From assembly GCA_900095875.1 (NCBI GenBank), contig LT608311.1, positions 1,240,001 through 1,304,000 of the forward strand: a stretch of 64,000 nucleotides of DNA. The letters run 5' to 3'. Below are positions 40,597 to 50,117 of the stretch, piece by piece (the stretch's first letter is position 1; each line of letters begins with the position of its first letter). Below the pieces are notes generated by a model that saw nothing but the letters and a program-made list of their open reading frames with translations, ran no database searches and was not told where the DNA came from. This DNA is from Caecibacter massiliensis. Lineage in GTDB: Bacteria > Bacillota > Negativicutes > Veillonellales > Megasphaeraceae. Both the position numbers and the translations under genes were made by a program.

Positions 40597-41676
40597 ATGA
40601 GAATGACATTTCGCTGGTATGGCGAAAAAGATGATAATATTACACTGCAGCAGATTGACCAGATTCCCGGGATGGACGGCATCGTCGGGGCGTTATTTGA
40701 TATCCCCGTCGGCGACGTATGGCCTGTCGAACCGCTGCTTCATATCAAAGAAGAAGCGGCAAAACACAATCTCGTATTCAAAGACCTGGAAAGCATCAAT
40801 GTCCATGAAGATATCAAACTGGGCCTGCCCAGCCGTGACAAGTATATTGAAAATTACATCCAGTCGCTGAAAAATGCAGCCAAAGCAGGGATTGAAGTCG
40901 TCTGCTACAATTTCATGCCGATTTTTGACTGGACACGGACGGACCTGGCCAAACCTCTCTATGACGGTTCGACCTGCCTGGCTTATGACTATCATCTCGT
41001 CGCTGGCAAGACGCCCCAGGATATGGCCCGGGAAATCCTGGATAACAGCAATGGCTTTGTCCTGCCTGGCTGGGAACCGGAACGGCTCCAGGAATTATCG
41101 CATCTTTTTGAACAGTATGAAGGCATGGATGAAGATGGCCTGCGCAAGAATCTGGCCTATTTCCTGAAAGCCGTCGTGCCCGTAGCCGAAGAATGTGGCA
41201 TCAAGATGGGCATTCATCCCGATGATCCGCCTATTTCCGTTTTTGGACTGCCCCGCATCGTCAAAAATGAAGCAGACCTTGACAAAATCGCGGCTATGGT
41301 AGATAGTGAAAGCAATGGTTTTACTATCTGCACCGGTTCTCTCGGTTCGAACCGCCAGAATGACATCCCCCATATTATCCGCAAATTCGGCCGTCAGCAC
41401 CGCGTCCAGTTCGTCCATCTGCGCAACGTCCAGGTGCATGAACCGTGGGTATTCAACGAAGTTGCCCACAAATCGGCCATTGGCTCTCTCGATATGTTTG
41501 AAATTGCCAAAGCGCTTTATGATATCCACTTTGATGGGCCTATCCGTCCCGACCATGGCCGTATGATCTGGGGTGAAGAAGGACGGCCTGGTTACGGCCT
41601 CTATGACCGCGCGCTCGGTGCGAATTATATATGTGGCCTCTGGGATGCCATCAACCGCCTGTGCGGGCAGTTTTAA
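40597..41676 (+). CDS. uxuA: D-mannonate dehydratase UxuA
   Basis: 359 aa. Converts D-mannonate to 2-keto-3-deoxygluconate in glucuronate breakdown. The opening MRMTFRWYGEKDDNITLQQI, VVCYNFMPIFDWTRTDL and MGIHPDDPPISVFGLPRI are characteristic, with metal-binding His and Cys residues in the TIM barrel. GAGGAGG lies upstream. It is the first gene of an apparent uxuA, uxuB-like, zinc-dehydrogenase operon (gaps of 39 and 41 nt). Confidence 0.97.
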   Translation: MRMTFRWYGEKDDNITLQQIDQIPGMDGIVGALFDIPVGDVWPVEPLLHIKEEAAKHNLVFKDLESINVHEDIKLGLPSRDKYIENYIQSLKNAAKAGIEVVCYNFMPIFDWTRTDLAKPLYDGSTCLAYDYHLVAGKTPQDMAREILDNSNGFVLPGWEPERLQELSHLFEQYEGMDEDGLRKNLAYFLKAVVPVAEECGIKMGIHPDDPPISVFGLPRIVKNEADLDKIAAMVDSESNGFTICTGSLGSNRQNDIPHIIRKFGRQHRVQFVHLRNVQVHEPWVFNEVAHKSAIGSLDMFEIAKALYDIHFDGPIRPDHGRMIWGEEGRPGYGLYDRALGANYICGLWDAINRLCGQF

Positions 41677-41715
41677 GGATTTACCTATGAAATTTATTAC
41701 GTGGAGGGATTGTGT

Positions 41716-43317
41716 ATGTTGCATCTGAACCGGCAGGAAATTGCTGAAAATCGTTCTCTTTGGGAAGAAAAAGGATTTACTCTCTATTCGTTTAATGACA
41801 AAGTTGTCATAGAGGAAACAAAAAAAGCGCCGCAATGGCTCCATATCGGCAGCGGCAATCTGTTCCGCGCGTATATCGCTGTCCTCCAGCAGCGCCTTCT
41901 CGACCAGGGCCTGGCCCATACAGGCATCATTGCCGCCACGACTCATAATGCGGCCGTCGTCGACGATGTGTTCCGGCCTTATGACAACCTCCATGTCAAC
42001 GTGACCATGGAAGCAGATGGGCAGTTCGGCAAAGAAGTCATCGGCAGCGTCTGTGAATCGGCAGCCGTCAAAGAAAGCCGACCGGCCGACTGGCAGCGCC
42101 TGCTCGATATTTTTACGGCTCCGTCGCTGCAGATGGTCAGCTTTACCATTACGGAAAAAGGGTATAATCTTAAGGACTATGATGGCAACTACTATGACGA
42201 TGTAGCGTCTGATCTGCAGGAAGGCCCGGCCCACCCGCAGAGTGCCATGGGCAGTCTGACGGCCCTTACCTATGCCCGGTATAAAGCAGGTGTCAGCCCC
42301 ATTGCCTTTGTCAGCATGGATAACTGCTCTCACAACGGTGAACGGATCCGCCAGGCATTCCTGACTTTTGCCAGAGCGTGGGAAGAAAAGGGATATACCG
42401 ATGCAGGTTTTACGGCATACATTGAAGAAAAAACGGCTTTTCCCTACAGCATGATCGATAAAATCGTACCGGGCCCGTCGCCGAAAGTACAGTCGTATCT
42501 CAAAGAATGCGGCTTTGCTGATACGGAATATATCAAAGCCGGCCGCAGCACCTATGCCCTCTTTGTCAACGCAGCTCCGCAGGAATATCTGGTCATTGAG
42601 GACACCTTCCCCAACGGTCGTCCGCCCCTGGAAAAAGCCGGCGTCATCTTTACAGACCGGGAAACGGTCAACCAGTGCGAACGCATGAAAGTAGGAACCT
42701 GCCTCAATCCGCTCCATACGGCCCTGGCCGTGTACGGCTGCCTTCTGGGTTATGTGAAGATTTCCGATGAAATCGGCGATCCCCAGCTCAAAGGGCTCAT
42801 TGAAAAAATCGGTTATGATGAAGGGCTGCCCGTCGTCGTTAATCCCGGCGTCCTCAATCCGAAGGCATTCATCAATGAACTGCTGGAAGAACGGCTGCCC
42901 AACCCCAATGTCCCCGATACGCCTCAGCGCATTGCTACGGACACGTCGCAGAAAGTAGGCGTCCGCTATGGTATTACTATCAAAGCCTATGGCGATAAGG
43001 CCAAAGACCTGAAATATATCCCTCTGGCCATTGCCGGCTGGTGCCGCTACCTTCTCGGTATAGACGATAAGGGAAATGCGTTTACGCCCAGCCCGGATCC
43101 TCTTTTGGAAGATTTGCAGAAGACCCTTGCCGGCGTCTGTTTCGGTCATCCGGAAACGGCCTCAGGGGCGCTGCATCCCATCCTGTCCAACCGCGATATT
43201 TTTGGCGGTATGGACCTTTCAGAAGTGGGCCTTGAACCAGTCATCGAAGGCTATTTCAAAGAACTCATTGCCGGTCCTGGCGCTGTCCGTGCCGTCCTGA
43301 AGAAATATGTAGGCTGA
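41716..43317 (+). CDS. uxuB: D-mannonate oxidoreductase (fructuronate reductase), mannitol dehydrogenase family
   Basis: 533 aa long-chain dehydrogenase with PQWLHIGSGNLFRAYIA (cofactor domain), FVSMDNCSHNG with the catalytic region, and the C-terminal TCLNPLHTALAVYGCLLGY. With UxuA downstream in the pathway, it should reduce fructuronate to mannonate with NADH. ATG 41716 follows GGAGGG by 8 nt; the GTG at 41701 overlaps that site. The assignment rests on family and neighbour; other polyol dehydrogenases share the fold. Confidence 0.9.
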   Translation: MLHLNRQEIAENRSLWEEKGFTLYSFNDKVVIEETKKAPQWLHIGSGNLFRAYIAVLQQRLLDQGLAHTGIIAATTHNAAVVDDVFRPYDNLHVNVTMEADGQFGKEVIGSVCESAAVKESRPADWQRLLDIFTAPSLQMVSFTITEKGYNLKDYDGNYYDDVASDLQEGPAHPQSAMGSLTALTYARYKAGVSPIAFVSMDNCSHNGERIRQAFLTFARAWEEKGYTDAGFTAYIEEKTAFPYSMIDKIVPGPSPKVQSYLKECGFADTEYIKAGRSTYALFVNAAPQEYLVIEDTFPNGRPPLEKAGVIFTDRETVNQCERMKVGTCLNPLHTALAVYGCLLGYVKISDEIGDPQLKGLIEKIGYDEGLPVVVNPGVLNPKAFINELLEERLPNPNVPDTPQRIATDTSQKVGVRYGITIKAYGDKAKDLKYIPLAIAGWCRYLLGIDDKGNAFTPSPDPLLEDLQKTLAGVCFGHPETASGALHPILSNRDIFGGMDLSEVGLEPVIEGYFKELIAGPGAVRAVLKKYVG

Positions 43318-43358
43318 GTCCTGTCATATATATGTGCTCATACGAAGGAGGAAATGTC

Positions 43359-44378
43359 ATGAAAGCAGTTGTAGTTGAAAAACCGGGTAGTATTGCCGTT
43401 GTCGAACGGGATATACCGGAAATTACGGAAACCCAGGTATTGGTAAAAGTGAAAGCTGCCGGTATCTGTGGCTCTGATGTCCATATCTTCCATGGGAAAA
43501 ATGCCTTTGCAACCTATCCCCGCGTCGTCGGCCATGAATTTGTCGGTGAAGTCGTCAAAGTGGGAAGCCAGACGGAACATATCGCTGTCGGCGACCGGGT
43601 AGCCGTCGATCCTGTCGTTTCCTGCGGTCATTGCTATGCCTGTCAGCACGACCGGCATAATGTCTGCTCCAGCCTTCAGGTCATGGGTGTCCATCGCGAT
43701 GGCGGTTTCCAGGAATACGTCGCTGCCGACTACCGCCAGGCTTATAAGCTGCCTGACAATATTCCCTGGGAAATCGCGGCAACAGTAGAACCGTACTCCA
43801 TCGGGGCCCAGGTTGCTCATCGCGGCCGCCTCACCGGGGATGACACGGTACTCATCTGCGGTGCCGGCCCGATCGGCCTGATCATTCTCCAGGTTGCCAA
43901 GATGAAGGGGGCCAGAGTCGCCATCCTCGACATCGTCGAAAGCCGTCTGGAAAAAGCGAAAGAAATGGGTGCCGATATGGTCGTCAATGGAAAGACGACG
44001 GATATAGTCGATGCCATGAAGGAATTCACGAATGGCGAAGGGTTCAACCTCATTTATGAAGCGACGGCTAATACGAAAATCCTGGCTACGTGTATCCGCG
44101 ACCTGCCCAGCCAGGCCGGCCGCATCGTCGTCCTCGGCTTTACGACACAGGAACTTCCTATCCGCCAGGTAGACATCATGGGACGGGAACTGGAAATCAT
44201 CGGCACGCGGCTCAATAACCACCGCTTCCCCGAAGTCATCGGCTGGTTCAAAGATGGGAAAGTACAGCCAAAAGAAATCATTACCCATACCTTCCCCTTT
44301 GCAAAAGCTGGCGAAGCCTTTGCCTTTAACGACGAACATCCTGATAAAGTGCTGAAAATCATCCTTACCTTTGATTAA
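43359..44378 (+). CDS. Zinc-dependent medium-chain alcohol/polyol dehydrogenase
   Basis: 339 aa. Catalytic zinc site AGICGSDVHIF and GHEFVGEVVKVG; structural zinc cysteines in CGHCYACQHDRHNVC; cofactor loop ICGAGPIGLI. It resembles RspB-like, L-galactonate and L-idonate dehydrogenases, which often accompany mannonate dehydratase genes. It probably oxidises a sugar acid that enters the same pathway. AAGGAGGAA precedes ATG 43359. Substrate not certain. Confidence 0.88.
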   Translation: MKAVVVEKPGSIAVVERDIPEITETQVLVKVKAAGICGSDVHIFHGKNAFATYPRVVGHEFVGEVVKVGSQTEHIAVGDRVAVDPVVSCGHCYACQHDRHNVCSSLQVMGVHRDGGFQEYVAADYRQAYKLPDNIPWEIAATVEPYSIGAQVAHRGRLTGDDTVLICGAGPIGLIILQVAKMKGARVAILDIVESRLEKAKEMGADMVVNGKTTDIVDAMKEFTNGEGFNLIYEATANTKILATCIRDLPSQAGRIVVLGFTTQELPIRQVDIMGRELEIIGTRLNNHRFPEVIGWFKDGKVQPKEIITHTFPFAKAGEAFAFNDEHPDKVLKIILTFD

Positions 44379-44393
44379 TTATGCCCGATATGA

Positions 44394-44448
44394 GATGGAG
44401 TCATCACATTACGTTTTTTGCGTAATGTGATGACTCCATCTTTTTTTT
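44394..44448 (+). terminator. Strong intrinsic terminator of the hexuronate operon
   Basis: A perfect stem of about 20 bp (AGATGGAGTCATCACATTAC and its complement) around a T6 loop, followed by eight T. Confidence 0.93.
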
Positions 44449-44814
44449 AACGTTACACGCGACACAGGGACTGGCCTTGTCTTTTTGTGGCAGTTACCGT
44501 TTATTTTTTATTTATAAAAAGAAGCTATATTACAAATAGGCAATGTTATAGATAAAGCGATGAGAAATATGTATGCAAAAATGTGTTGTATTTGTTGATT
44601 ATTCATCATACAGGTGCTAGAATGTTAGTATATCAATGAGGTGCGGATATAAAAGAAAATATGTATATACGAACGATGAATCGCAATGTGTCCCGGCATC
44701 GTTCAGGTAATGAGGAAAGGAGGAAGAACCGTACGTCTTTGATGAACGGAAAATGAAGCTTACTGTTATTTTATTATGTATCATGAAGGAAAAAAGAAAA
44801 GGGAGTGTATCTGT
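44449..44814 (+). promoter_or_regulatory. Long leader region before the MFS permease gene
   Basis: TTGATT (44595-44600) and TAGAAT (44618-44623), 17 nt apart, form a promoter about 190 nt ahead of the gene. The leader has the hairpin GAACGATG/CATCGTTC (44671-44704) and an AGGAGG (44718-44724) not followed by a real open frame. The part before 44595 shows nothing recognisable. Confidence 0.5.
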
Positions 44815-46095
44815 ATGAAAATGCCTAAGGCCCATCCTATATCATGGATCCTTTTGCTGGTTACGACCCTGGCCATTCTGGCTACGTCCGTATCCCGTAT
44901 CATTCTGCCGACCGTTCTGCCGGCTATTATGGAAGAATTTCATTGGAGTGCTACCGAAGTCGGCTTCCTGAATTCGGCTATGTTCATCGGTGCCTTCATC
45001 GGTGCTACTTTCTTTGGCATCCTTTCTGACTCTGTCGGTTCCGGCTATAAACGGGGCTGGACCTGGATCTGCTGCATGGTCGTCGCGGCTATCGGAGGCA
45101 TTCTGACTGCTATGTGTACGACCGTCAATGCTATGCGCGCTGCTCTGGCTGTCCTCGGCATGGGGACTGGTGGTGCTGAACCGGTAAACGTAGCGATTAT
45201 CGGTGAATGGTGGCCGAAAGAACATCGTGGTTTCGCCATCGGCGTCCATCACACGGGCTTCCCCTTCGGTCAGTTCCTGGGACCTGTCGTCATCAGTTTT
45301 ATCCTGGCCGTCGGTACCTGGCATGACGCCTTTACCTTTGTTCCTCTCCTGGCTATCCCCATCATCATCCTGCAGCTGATTTTTGGTACGGAAAAGAATC
45401 AGAAAAAAGTTTATAAATGGATTGAAGACCATCAGATGACCAAACCGCTCGATGAAGTCGAAGCCGAAGGCAAGAAACCGTCTCTTAAAGAAATGGTCAA
45501 AAACGTCGGCGTCTGCCTCCAGAACCGCAACTGTGTCATGGCTATCATCACGATCTTTATTTTCCTCTGGTCTGAAGCGGCTATCACCACATTTATGACC
45601 CTGCAGCTGACGACGGTTGCCGGCATCTCTCTGGCGGCTGCTGCTGTCGTTTCAGGTGCTTCCGGCCTGACTGGCTGGATTGGCCAGATTGGCTGGGGTA
45701 CGGTATCGGATTCTACGGGCCGTAAGTTTGCCCTGCGCATCATCACTGCCGGCTGGATTGTTGCGACCCTGGCCTGCATGTTCATCAATACGGAAATGTC
45801 AGCCTGGATGATCCTCATTTTCTGGGGCCTCTTCCGTAACTCGCCATTCCCGGTCATGTATGCCCTGCTCATCGATTCCCTGCCCAAATCGGCCGGCTCC
45901 TCTATGGGTCTGATGATTGGTATTGCCCTCGGTCTTTCCGGGTTCTTCGCTGCCCCGACGGCAGGCTGGATTATTGAAACCTATGGGTTTACGGCCCACT
46001 ACGTCGTACTGGCTATCATGCTGGCTCTGTCCTATATCCCGCTGACTATCATCAAGGAAACGGTACACAAAGATGGAGAACAGGCAGAAGCATAA
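44815..46095 (+). CDS. MFS permease (anion/sugar-acid type)
   Basis: 426 aa with 12 helices and a large cytoplasmic loop between helices 6 and 7. The first helices (SRIILPTVLPAIMEEFHWS) and VLGMGTGGAEPVNVAIIGEWWPKEHRG resemble the anion:cation symporter/phthalate-permease side of the MFS. ATG 44815 follows GGGAGTG. Two cyclase-family hydrolase genes follow at 54 and 35 nt, so the permease may import their substrate; it also lies just after the hexuronate operon. Substrate unknown. Confidence 0.85.
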   Translation: MKMPKAHPISWILLLVTTLAILATSVSRIILPTVLPAIMEEFHWSATEVGFLNSAMFIGAFIGATFFGILSDSVGSGYKRGWTWICCMVVAAIGGILTAMCTTVNAMRAALAVLGMGTGGAEPVNVAIIGEWWPKEHRGFAIGVHHTGFPFGQFLGPVVISFILAVGTWHDAFTFVPLLAIPIIILQLIFGTEKNQKKVYKWIEDHQMTKPLDEVEAEGKKPSLKEMVKNVGVCLQNRNCVMAIITIFIFLWSEAAITTFMTLQLTTVAGISLAAAAVVSGASGLTGWIGQIGWGTVSDSTGRKFALRIITAGWIVATLACMFINTEMSAWMILIFWGLFRNSPFPVMYALLIDSLPKSAGSSMGLMIGIALGLSGFFAAPTAGWIIETYGFTAHYVVLAIMLALSYIPLTIIKETVHKDGEQAEA

Positions 46096-46149
46096 GGTTG
46101 TCTTCACTATAGATAGGTACGTGAACGTAAGAAAGGGAGATGTTTTCAC

Positions 46150-46851
46150 ATGAACACGAAAGAATTAGCTGCTGTATTAGAAGGAATGGATGTCGTCGAT
46201 CTGACGCTGACCATGGAAGAAGGCATGCCGGTCTGGCCGACACATCAGCATTTCTATCACAATATTGTAGAATCGACAGAAATGGGAGATCCGGCCACTC
46301 ATTATGCCGTTACGATGGGCGAACATTGTGGTACTCATCTCGATGCACCGCGCCATTTCATAACTGGTGCAACTCCCGTCGATGAAGTGCCGCTCAAACA
46401 GTTCTTCGGTCATGCTGTCAAAATCGAAGCGACTCAGGTCGGTGCATTGGGATTGTTCCATAAGGATGATATCATCGCCTGGGAAAAAGACCATGTAGAA
46501 ATCCAGGAAGGAGACGTCGTACTGCTCCATTTCGGATGGGACAAACGGTATGCCCTGAAACCGGATTATGATGAATTCCTGTCTGACTGGCCGGGCCTGG
46601 CTGAAGATGGTGCCCAGTATCTGGCAGAAAAGAAAGTGAAAATCGTCGGCTGTGATGCCCTGGCTCTCGATGTATTCGGCGGAACGGACCCAACCCATAA
46701 GACACTTCTCCCCAAAGGCATCCTGATTATTGAAAATCTGTATAATCTGGGAACTCTTCCCGATGAAGTACTGTTTGCCACGCTGCCTCTCAAGATTAAA
46801 GATGGTTCCGGCTCTCCTATCCGTGCCGTCGCTTTTGTAGAAAAGAAATAA
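46150..46851 (+). CDS. Cyclase family metal-dependent hydrolase 1
   Basis: 233 aa. VDLTLTMEEGMPVWP and the signature GEHCGTHLDAPRHF carry the metal ligands of the kynurenine formamidase/isatin hydrolase (putative cyclase) family. These enzymes open amide or lactam-like bonds. GAAAGGGAG lies upstream. Probably in one transcript with the MFS permease and the second family member; the two share only the core motif. Confidence 0.9.
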   Translation: MNTKELAAVLEGMDVVDLTLTMEEGMPVWPTHQHFYHNIVESTEMGDPATHYAVTMGEHCGTHLDAPRHFITGATPVDEVPLKQFFGHAVKIEATQVGALGLFHKDDIIAWEKDHVEIQEGDVVLLHFGWDKRYALKPDYDEFLSDWPGLAEDGAQYLAEKKVKIVGCDALALDVFGGTDPTHKTLLPKGILIIENLYNLGTLPDEVLFATLPLKIKDGSGSPIRAVAFVEKK

Positions 46852-46886
46852 GTGAGTTACCTGTTATAGAAAAGGAGTGAGTCTCT

Positions 46887-47564
46887 ATGTACGTATATCT
46901 TTCTTATCCCATTGCAGAAGGACAGATTGCCTGGCCGGATGCCCCCGTATATACTTCCGGCCGCCATGATATCATCGGTATCGATGGCAGTTACTGCAAT
47001 ACATCGGTCATGACGATTCCCAATCATTACGGCACCCACTATGACGCACCGCGTCATTTCAATGCCAAGGGGCCTAAAATCACAGAACTGCCGATGGATT
47101 ACTTCTGCTTCAAGGGCGATGAAATCCTTATCCTCGACATCCCAAAAACGTTTAAGGAAGTCATTACGGCGGAAGATGTCATGCCCTACAAGGATCAGAT
47201 TGCCAAAGCGAAACTGCTCTTGTTCTGTACGGGCTTTGAAAAACAGAAGGAACTGAATCCCCAGGGATACAAATACGAAAATCCGAGTGCTCATCCCGGC
47301 CTGTGCAAATATCTCGTAGAAAATTTCCCCAATCTCTGCACTATCGGCCTCGATTCCCTGTCCCTTGGATCGGTATGCAATGACTATGCGACGGAAGCCC
47401 ATCACTGGCTGCTGGGTTATTATACGGATAAATTCGTGACCGTCATTGAAGATATGATGCTGTCGCCTCTCGAAGGAAAAACCGTAAAGAGTATCATCGT
47501 AGCACCTATCCGGGCACTGGACGTGGATAGCGCACCGGTTACCATCATTGCTGAAGTTGAATAA
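46887..47564 (+). CDS. Cyclase family metal-dependent hydrolase 2
   Basis: 225 aa with the same signature, NHYGTHYDAPRHF, and a LSYPIAEGQIAWPDAP beginning. Two different members side by side suggest successive steps, or one hetero-oligomer, on the compound imported by the adjacent MFS permease. AAAGGAGTGA precedes the ATG. The reaction cannot be deduced. Confidence 0.88.
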   Translation: MYVYLSYPIAEGQIAWPDAPVYTSGRHDIIGIDGSYCNTSVMTIPNHYGTHYDAPRHFNAKGPKITELPMDYFCFKGDEILILDIPKTFKEVITAEDVMPYKDQIAKAKLLLFCTGFEKQKELNPQGYKYENPSAHPGLCKYLVENFPNLCTIGLDSLSLGSVCNDYATEAHHWLLGYYTDKFVTVIEDMMLSPLEGKTVKSIIVAPIRALDVDSAPVTIIAEVE

Positions 47565-47578
47565 GGAATGACTCATAA

Positions 47579-47624
47579 GCCTGTCGCATGAAGAATTCTG
47601 CTATCATGCGGCAGGCATTTTCTT
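47579..47624 (+). terminator. Intrinsic terminator after the cyclase genes
   Basis: GCCTGTCGCATGA pairs with TCATGCGGCAGGC, followed by ATTTTCTT. Confidence 0.8.
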
Positions 47625-47765
47625 AAATTTTGCCATATCAGATATGGGAAAAGGAAATATCTGTCGTGACGGTTAAACTCATCTGCAGAAAAACAATTTG
47701 TCTGGCAGTCCTTTTTTACCTGTTGCGGACGTATATTAGAACTGGCTTATGTATTGACGGTATGC

Positions 47766-47797
47766 TATAATATCATTATAAGAATATCAATATTATA
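47766..47797. promoter_or_regulatory. Inverted repeat at the promoter of the GntR cluster
   Basis: TATAATAT (47766-47773), which contains the probable -10, is repeated inverted as ATATTATA (47790-47797). It may be an autoregulatory operator. AT-rich composition limits confidence. Confidence 0.4.
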
Positions 47798-47835
47798 AAG
47801 AAGGCAAGCTATCTTTTGCTGCGCGAGGTTACAGT

Positions 47836-48522
47836 ATGATTGAACTTACCATTACACCTATGGAACCACGGGAAAATGTCAGGGCCTATGTATACCGGCT
47901 GTTATACCATAATATCATGGCAGTCCGCCTGACGCCGGGAACGGCTGTTTCCGAACAGGAAGTATCTTCCTACCTGGATATCAGCCGGACGCCTGTACGG
48001 GAAGCATTTATCCATTTATCCCAGGATGGGCTCGTGGAAATCCTGCCCCAGCGGGGGACCTTTGTTTCTAAAATCGACACGGCACTCATCGAAGAAAACC
48101 TTTTTATGCGCCTGACTCTCGAATGGGCCGTCATACGGCTGGCCTGTCAGGGGCTGCCGGACATGTACCTGAAACAGCTCGACCAATCTCTGAACGATCA
48201 GAAAGAAGCCATGGATGCTGGCGACAGTGCCCGCTTCATGACCCTTGATAATGAAATGCACGGCATCATTTTTGCCGGCTGCGGCAAGCCCCACGTCTGG
48301 CAGACACTGATGCAGGCTAATCTGGATTATCTGCGGTCCCGCGCGCTTTCCGTACTGAATACAGAAGAAATGGATATTGTCTATGCCAAGCACCAGTCGC
48401 TCGTGACTCATATACGGCAGCATGAAACGGACCAGGCGGAACGGGACATCAATGAACACATCGACCGTATCATCATAGACCTGGCGGCACTGCGGGCGGC
48501 CCATCCTGATTTTTTCAAATGA
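47836..48522 (+). CDS. GntR-family regulator, FCD type (first of three)
   Basis: 228 aa. Winged HTH with LTPGTAVSEQEVSSYLDISRTPVREAFIHL (read in parts: VSEQEVSSYLDISRTPVREA) and EILPQRGTFVSKID, then an all-helical FCD ligand domain with metal-type residues (DNEMHGIIF, KHQSLVTHI). FCD regulators respond to organic acids such as hexuronates or lactate. It is closely similar to the next gene and precedes it by 42 nt. Candidate targets are the uxu operon and the permease-cyclase operon just upstream. Confidence 0.9.
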   Translation: MIELTITPMEPRENVRAYVYRLLYHNIMAVRLTPGTAVSEQEVSSYLDISRTPVREAFIHLSQDGLVEILPQRGTFVSKIDTALIEENLFMRLTLEWAVIRLACQGLPDMYLKQLDQSLNDQKEAMDAGDSARFMTLDNEMHGIIFAGCGKPHVWQTLMQANLDYLRSRALSVLNTEEMDIVYAKHQSLVTHIRQHETDQAERDINEHIDRIIIDLAALRAAHPDFFK

Positions 48523-48564
48523 TGAGAGATCCGTCCGCTATTCTACATGAATCAGGTGATAACG

Positions 48565-49248
48565 ATGATTGATTTGGAAATTACGCCACCTCTCCAGCGG
48601 GAGACGGTGCGTTCTTACGTATACCGCATGTTATATGATAATATTATGTCACTCCATCTGCCGCCGGGATCGGCCATGTCTGAACAGGAAGTGGCAGACC
48701 TTCTGAAGACGAGCCGTACGCCTGTACGGGAAGCTTTCATCCATCTCGGGCAGGATCACCTGCTGGATATTTTTCCCCAGCGCGGTACGTTTGTGGCCAG
48801 GCTGCATACCCAGATGATACGGGAAGCCCGGTTTATGCGCGTTGTTATGGAAGAAGCTGTCATGGCAGAAGCCTGTCAGGGCCTCCCTGAATCTTGCCTC
48901 CGGCAGCTGTATGAAATCCTGGAGCGCCAGCAGAAAGCGGCAGATGCCGGTGATAAACGGGCTTTTTTTGAAGCGGACAATGCCTTCCATGAAACGGTTT
49001 TTTCTGGCTGCGGCCGGCCTCATATCTGGCAGACCCTGATGCGGGCCAGCCTCGATTATTCCCGTGCCCGCATGCTCAATGCCTTTCTGGAACCGAAAGA
49101 AATTCCCCTTTCTGTCCATGAAGATATGCTGAAAGCGATAGAATCGCATGAGGGCGATAAGGCGGCCCGGCTGGTCCGCCAGCATATGGCCAATCAGGAA
49201 ACGGGTATCCGTAAATTGATGCAGCTCTACCCCGATTATTTTATATAA
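48565..49248 (+). CDS. GntR-family regulator, FCD type (second of three)
   Basis: 227 aa. It follows the first copy closely: MIDLEITPP against MIELTITPM, RTPVREAFIHLGQDHLLDI, IFPQRGTFVARL, and the shared CGRPHIWQTLMRASLDY against CGKPHVWQTLMQANLDY. The pair clearly arose by duplication. Start at ATG 48565, 7 nt after AGGTGA; an ATG at 48547 lacks such a site. Divergence in the FCD domain suggests different ligands. Confidence 0.9.
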   Translation: MIDLEITPPLQRETVRSYVYRMLYDNIMSLHLPPGSAMSEQEVADLLKTSRTPVREAFIHLGQDHLLDIFPQRGTFVARLHTQMIREARFMRVVMEEAVMAEACQGLPESCLRQLYEILERQQKAADAGDKRAFFEADNAFHETVFSGCGRPHIWQTLMRASLDYSRARMLNAFLEPKEIPLSVHEDMLKAIESHEGDKAARLVRQHMANQETGIRKLMQLYPDYFI

Positions 49249-49294
49249 AAAGCGGCTTCTGGCGTCATGAACCAGGCTGAAACAGGTGATGGGT

Positions 49295-49969
49295 ATGGAA
49301 ATTCTGGCAAAAAAAGAAGATGAGTCGTCGCGGCAGTATGTACGGCGCTGTTTGCTTTATAATATTGTCAATGTAGAAATCAAACCGGGTGAACGGATTA
49401 TCGAGAAGGAATATTGCGATTTGTTTCAGGTAAGCCGCACGCCTATCAGGGAGGCCATTCTGGACCTGCACAAGAATCATCTCATCGACGTCATGCCCAA
49501 GCGAGGCACCTTTGTCTCATACATTGACGAAGACCGGGTGGAAGAAGTGCGCCAGCTGAGGGCCGTCCTGGAAGCGGAAATCGCCCGGGAAGCCTGCCGG
49601 AAACTGACGGCAGATGATCTGGACCGGCTGCGGGAAAACGTCATTGTCTGGAAATATTACATTGGCCGCAAGCAGGTGCGCAAAATTTTTGAATTGGATA
49701 AGAAATTTCATGGACTCCTCTATACGCTGTGCGGAAAGCCCTACTGGAGTGAAATCGTCGAAGCGGCGGCACCGCATTTCGACCGGGCGATTGTCCTGAG
49801 TTTCCAGTGCATGCCTGCCTCCCAGGTCCTGGCCGATCATATGCAGCTCATCGATGCCATAGAAGCCCGCGATGAGGATAAGGCCTATGAACTGGCCCGG
49901 ACACATCTGAACCGGTATAATGAAGAAAAGGAAATGATTAAACAATCTTTTCCCGGCTATTTTCAGTAA
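49295..49969 (+). CDS. GntR-family regulator, FCD type (third of three)
   Basis: 224 aa. Same architecture (EKEYCDLFQVSRTPIREAIL, VMPKRGTFVSYID, then FCD with DKKFHGLLYTLCGKPYW and ADHMQLIDAI) but more distant than the other two. ATG 49295 follows AGGTG by 6 nt. It lies 46 nt after the second copy and ends at a perfect bidirectional terminator, so all three may share one transcript. Confidence 0.9.
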   Translation: MEILAKKEDESSRQYVRRCLLYNIVNVEIKPGERIIEKEYCDLFQVSRTPIREAILDLHKNHLIDVMPKRGTFVSYIDEDRVEEVRQLRAVLEAEIAREACRKLTADDLDRLRENVIVWKYYIGRKQVRKIFELDKKFHGLLYTLCGKPYWSEIVEAAAPHFDRAIVLSFQCMPASQVLADHMQLIDAIEARDEDKAYELARTHLNRYNEEKEMIKQSFPGYFQ

Positions 49970-49993
49970 GGCCTGCATCGAATAAGGGCAGAA

Positions 49994-50049
49994 AAAAGGA
50001 AGCCGCAACAAAATGACCACTCAAGGCTGTTTTGTTGCGGCTTCCTTTT
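49994..50049. terminator. Perfect 20-bp bidirectional terminator
   Basis: AAAAGGAAGCCGCAACAAAA (49994-50013) and its exact complement (50030-50049). It separates the GntR genes from the convergent transporter gene. Confidence 0.92.
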
Positions 50050-50117
50050 AGTTTATCATGGATGAGAATATGCCAGATTCCCCCTTTTGGTTCTGCCGTT
50101 AGAAATCTGTAGACAGA

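Noticed and set aside
41095-43149. A 684-codon open frame on the minus strand across uxuA and uxuB
   Set aside because: The plus strand has two well-conserved enzymes here with ribosome binding sites; the antisense frame has no recognisable motif and reflects codon bias. The same applies to antisense frames at 1936-2943, 4882-6285, 9284-10303 and 56164-57495.
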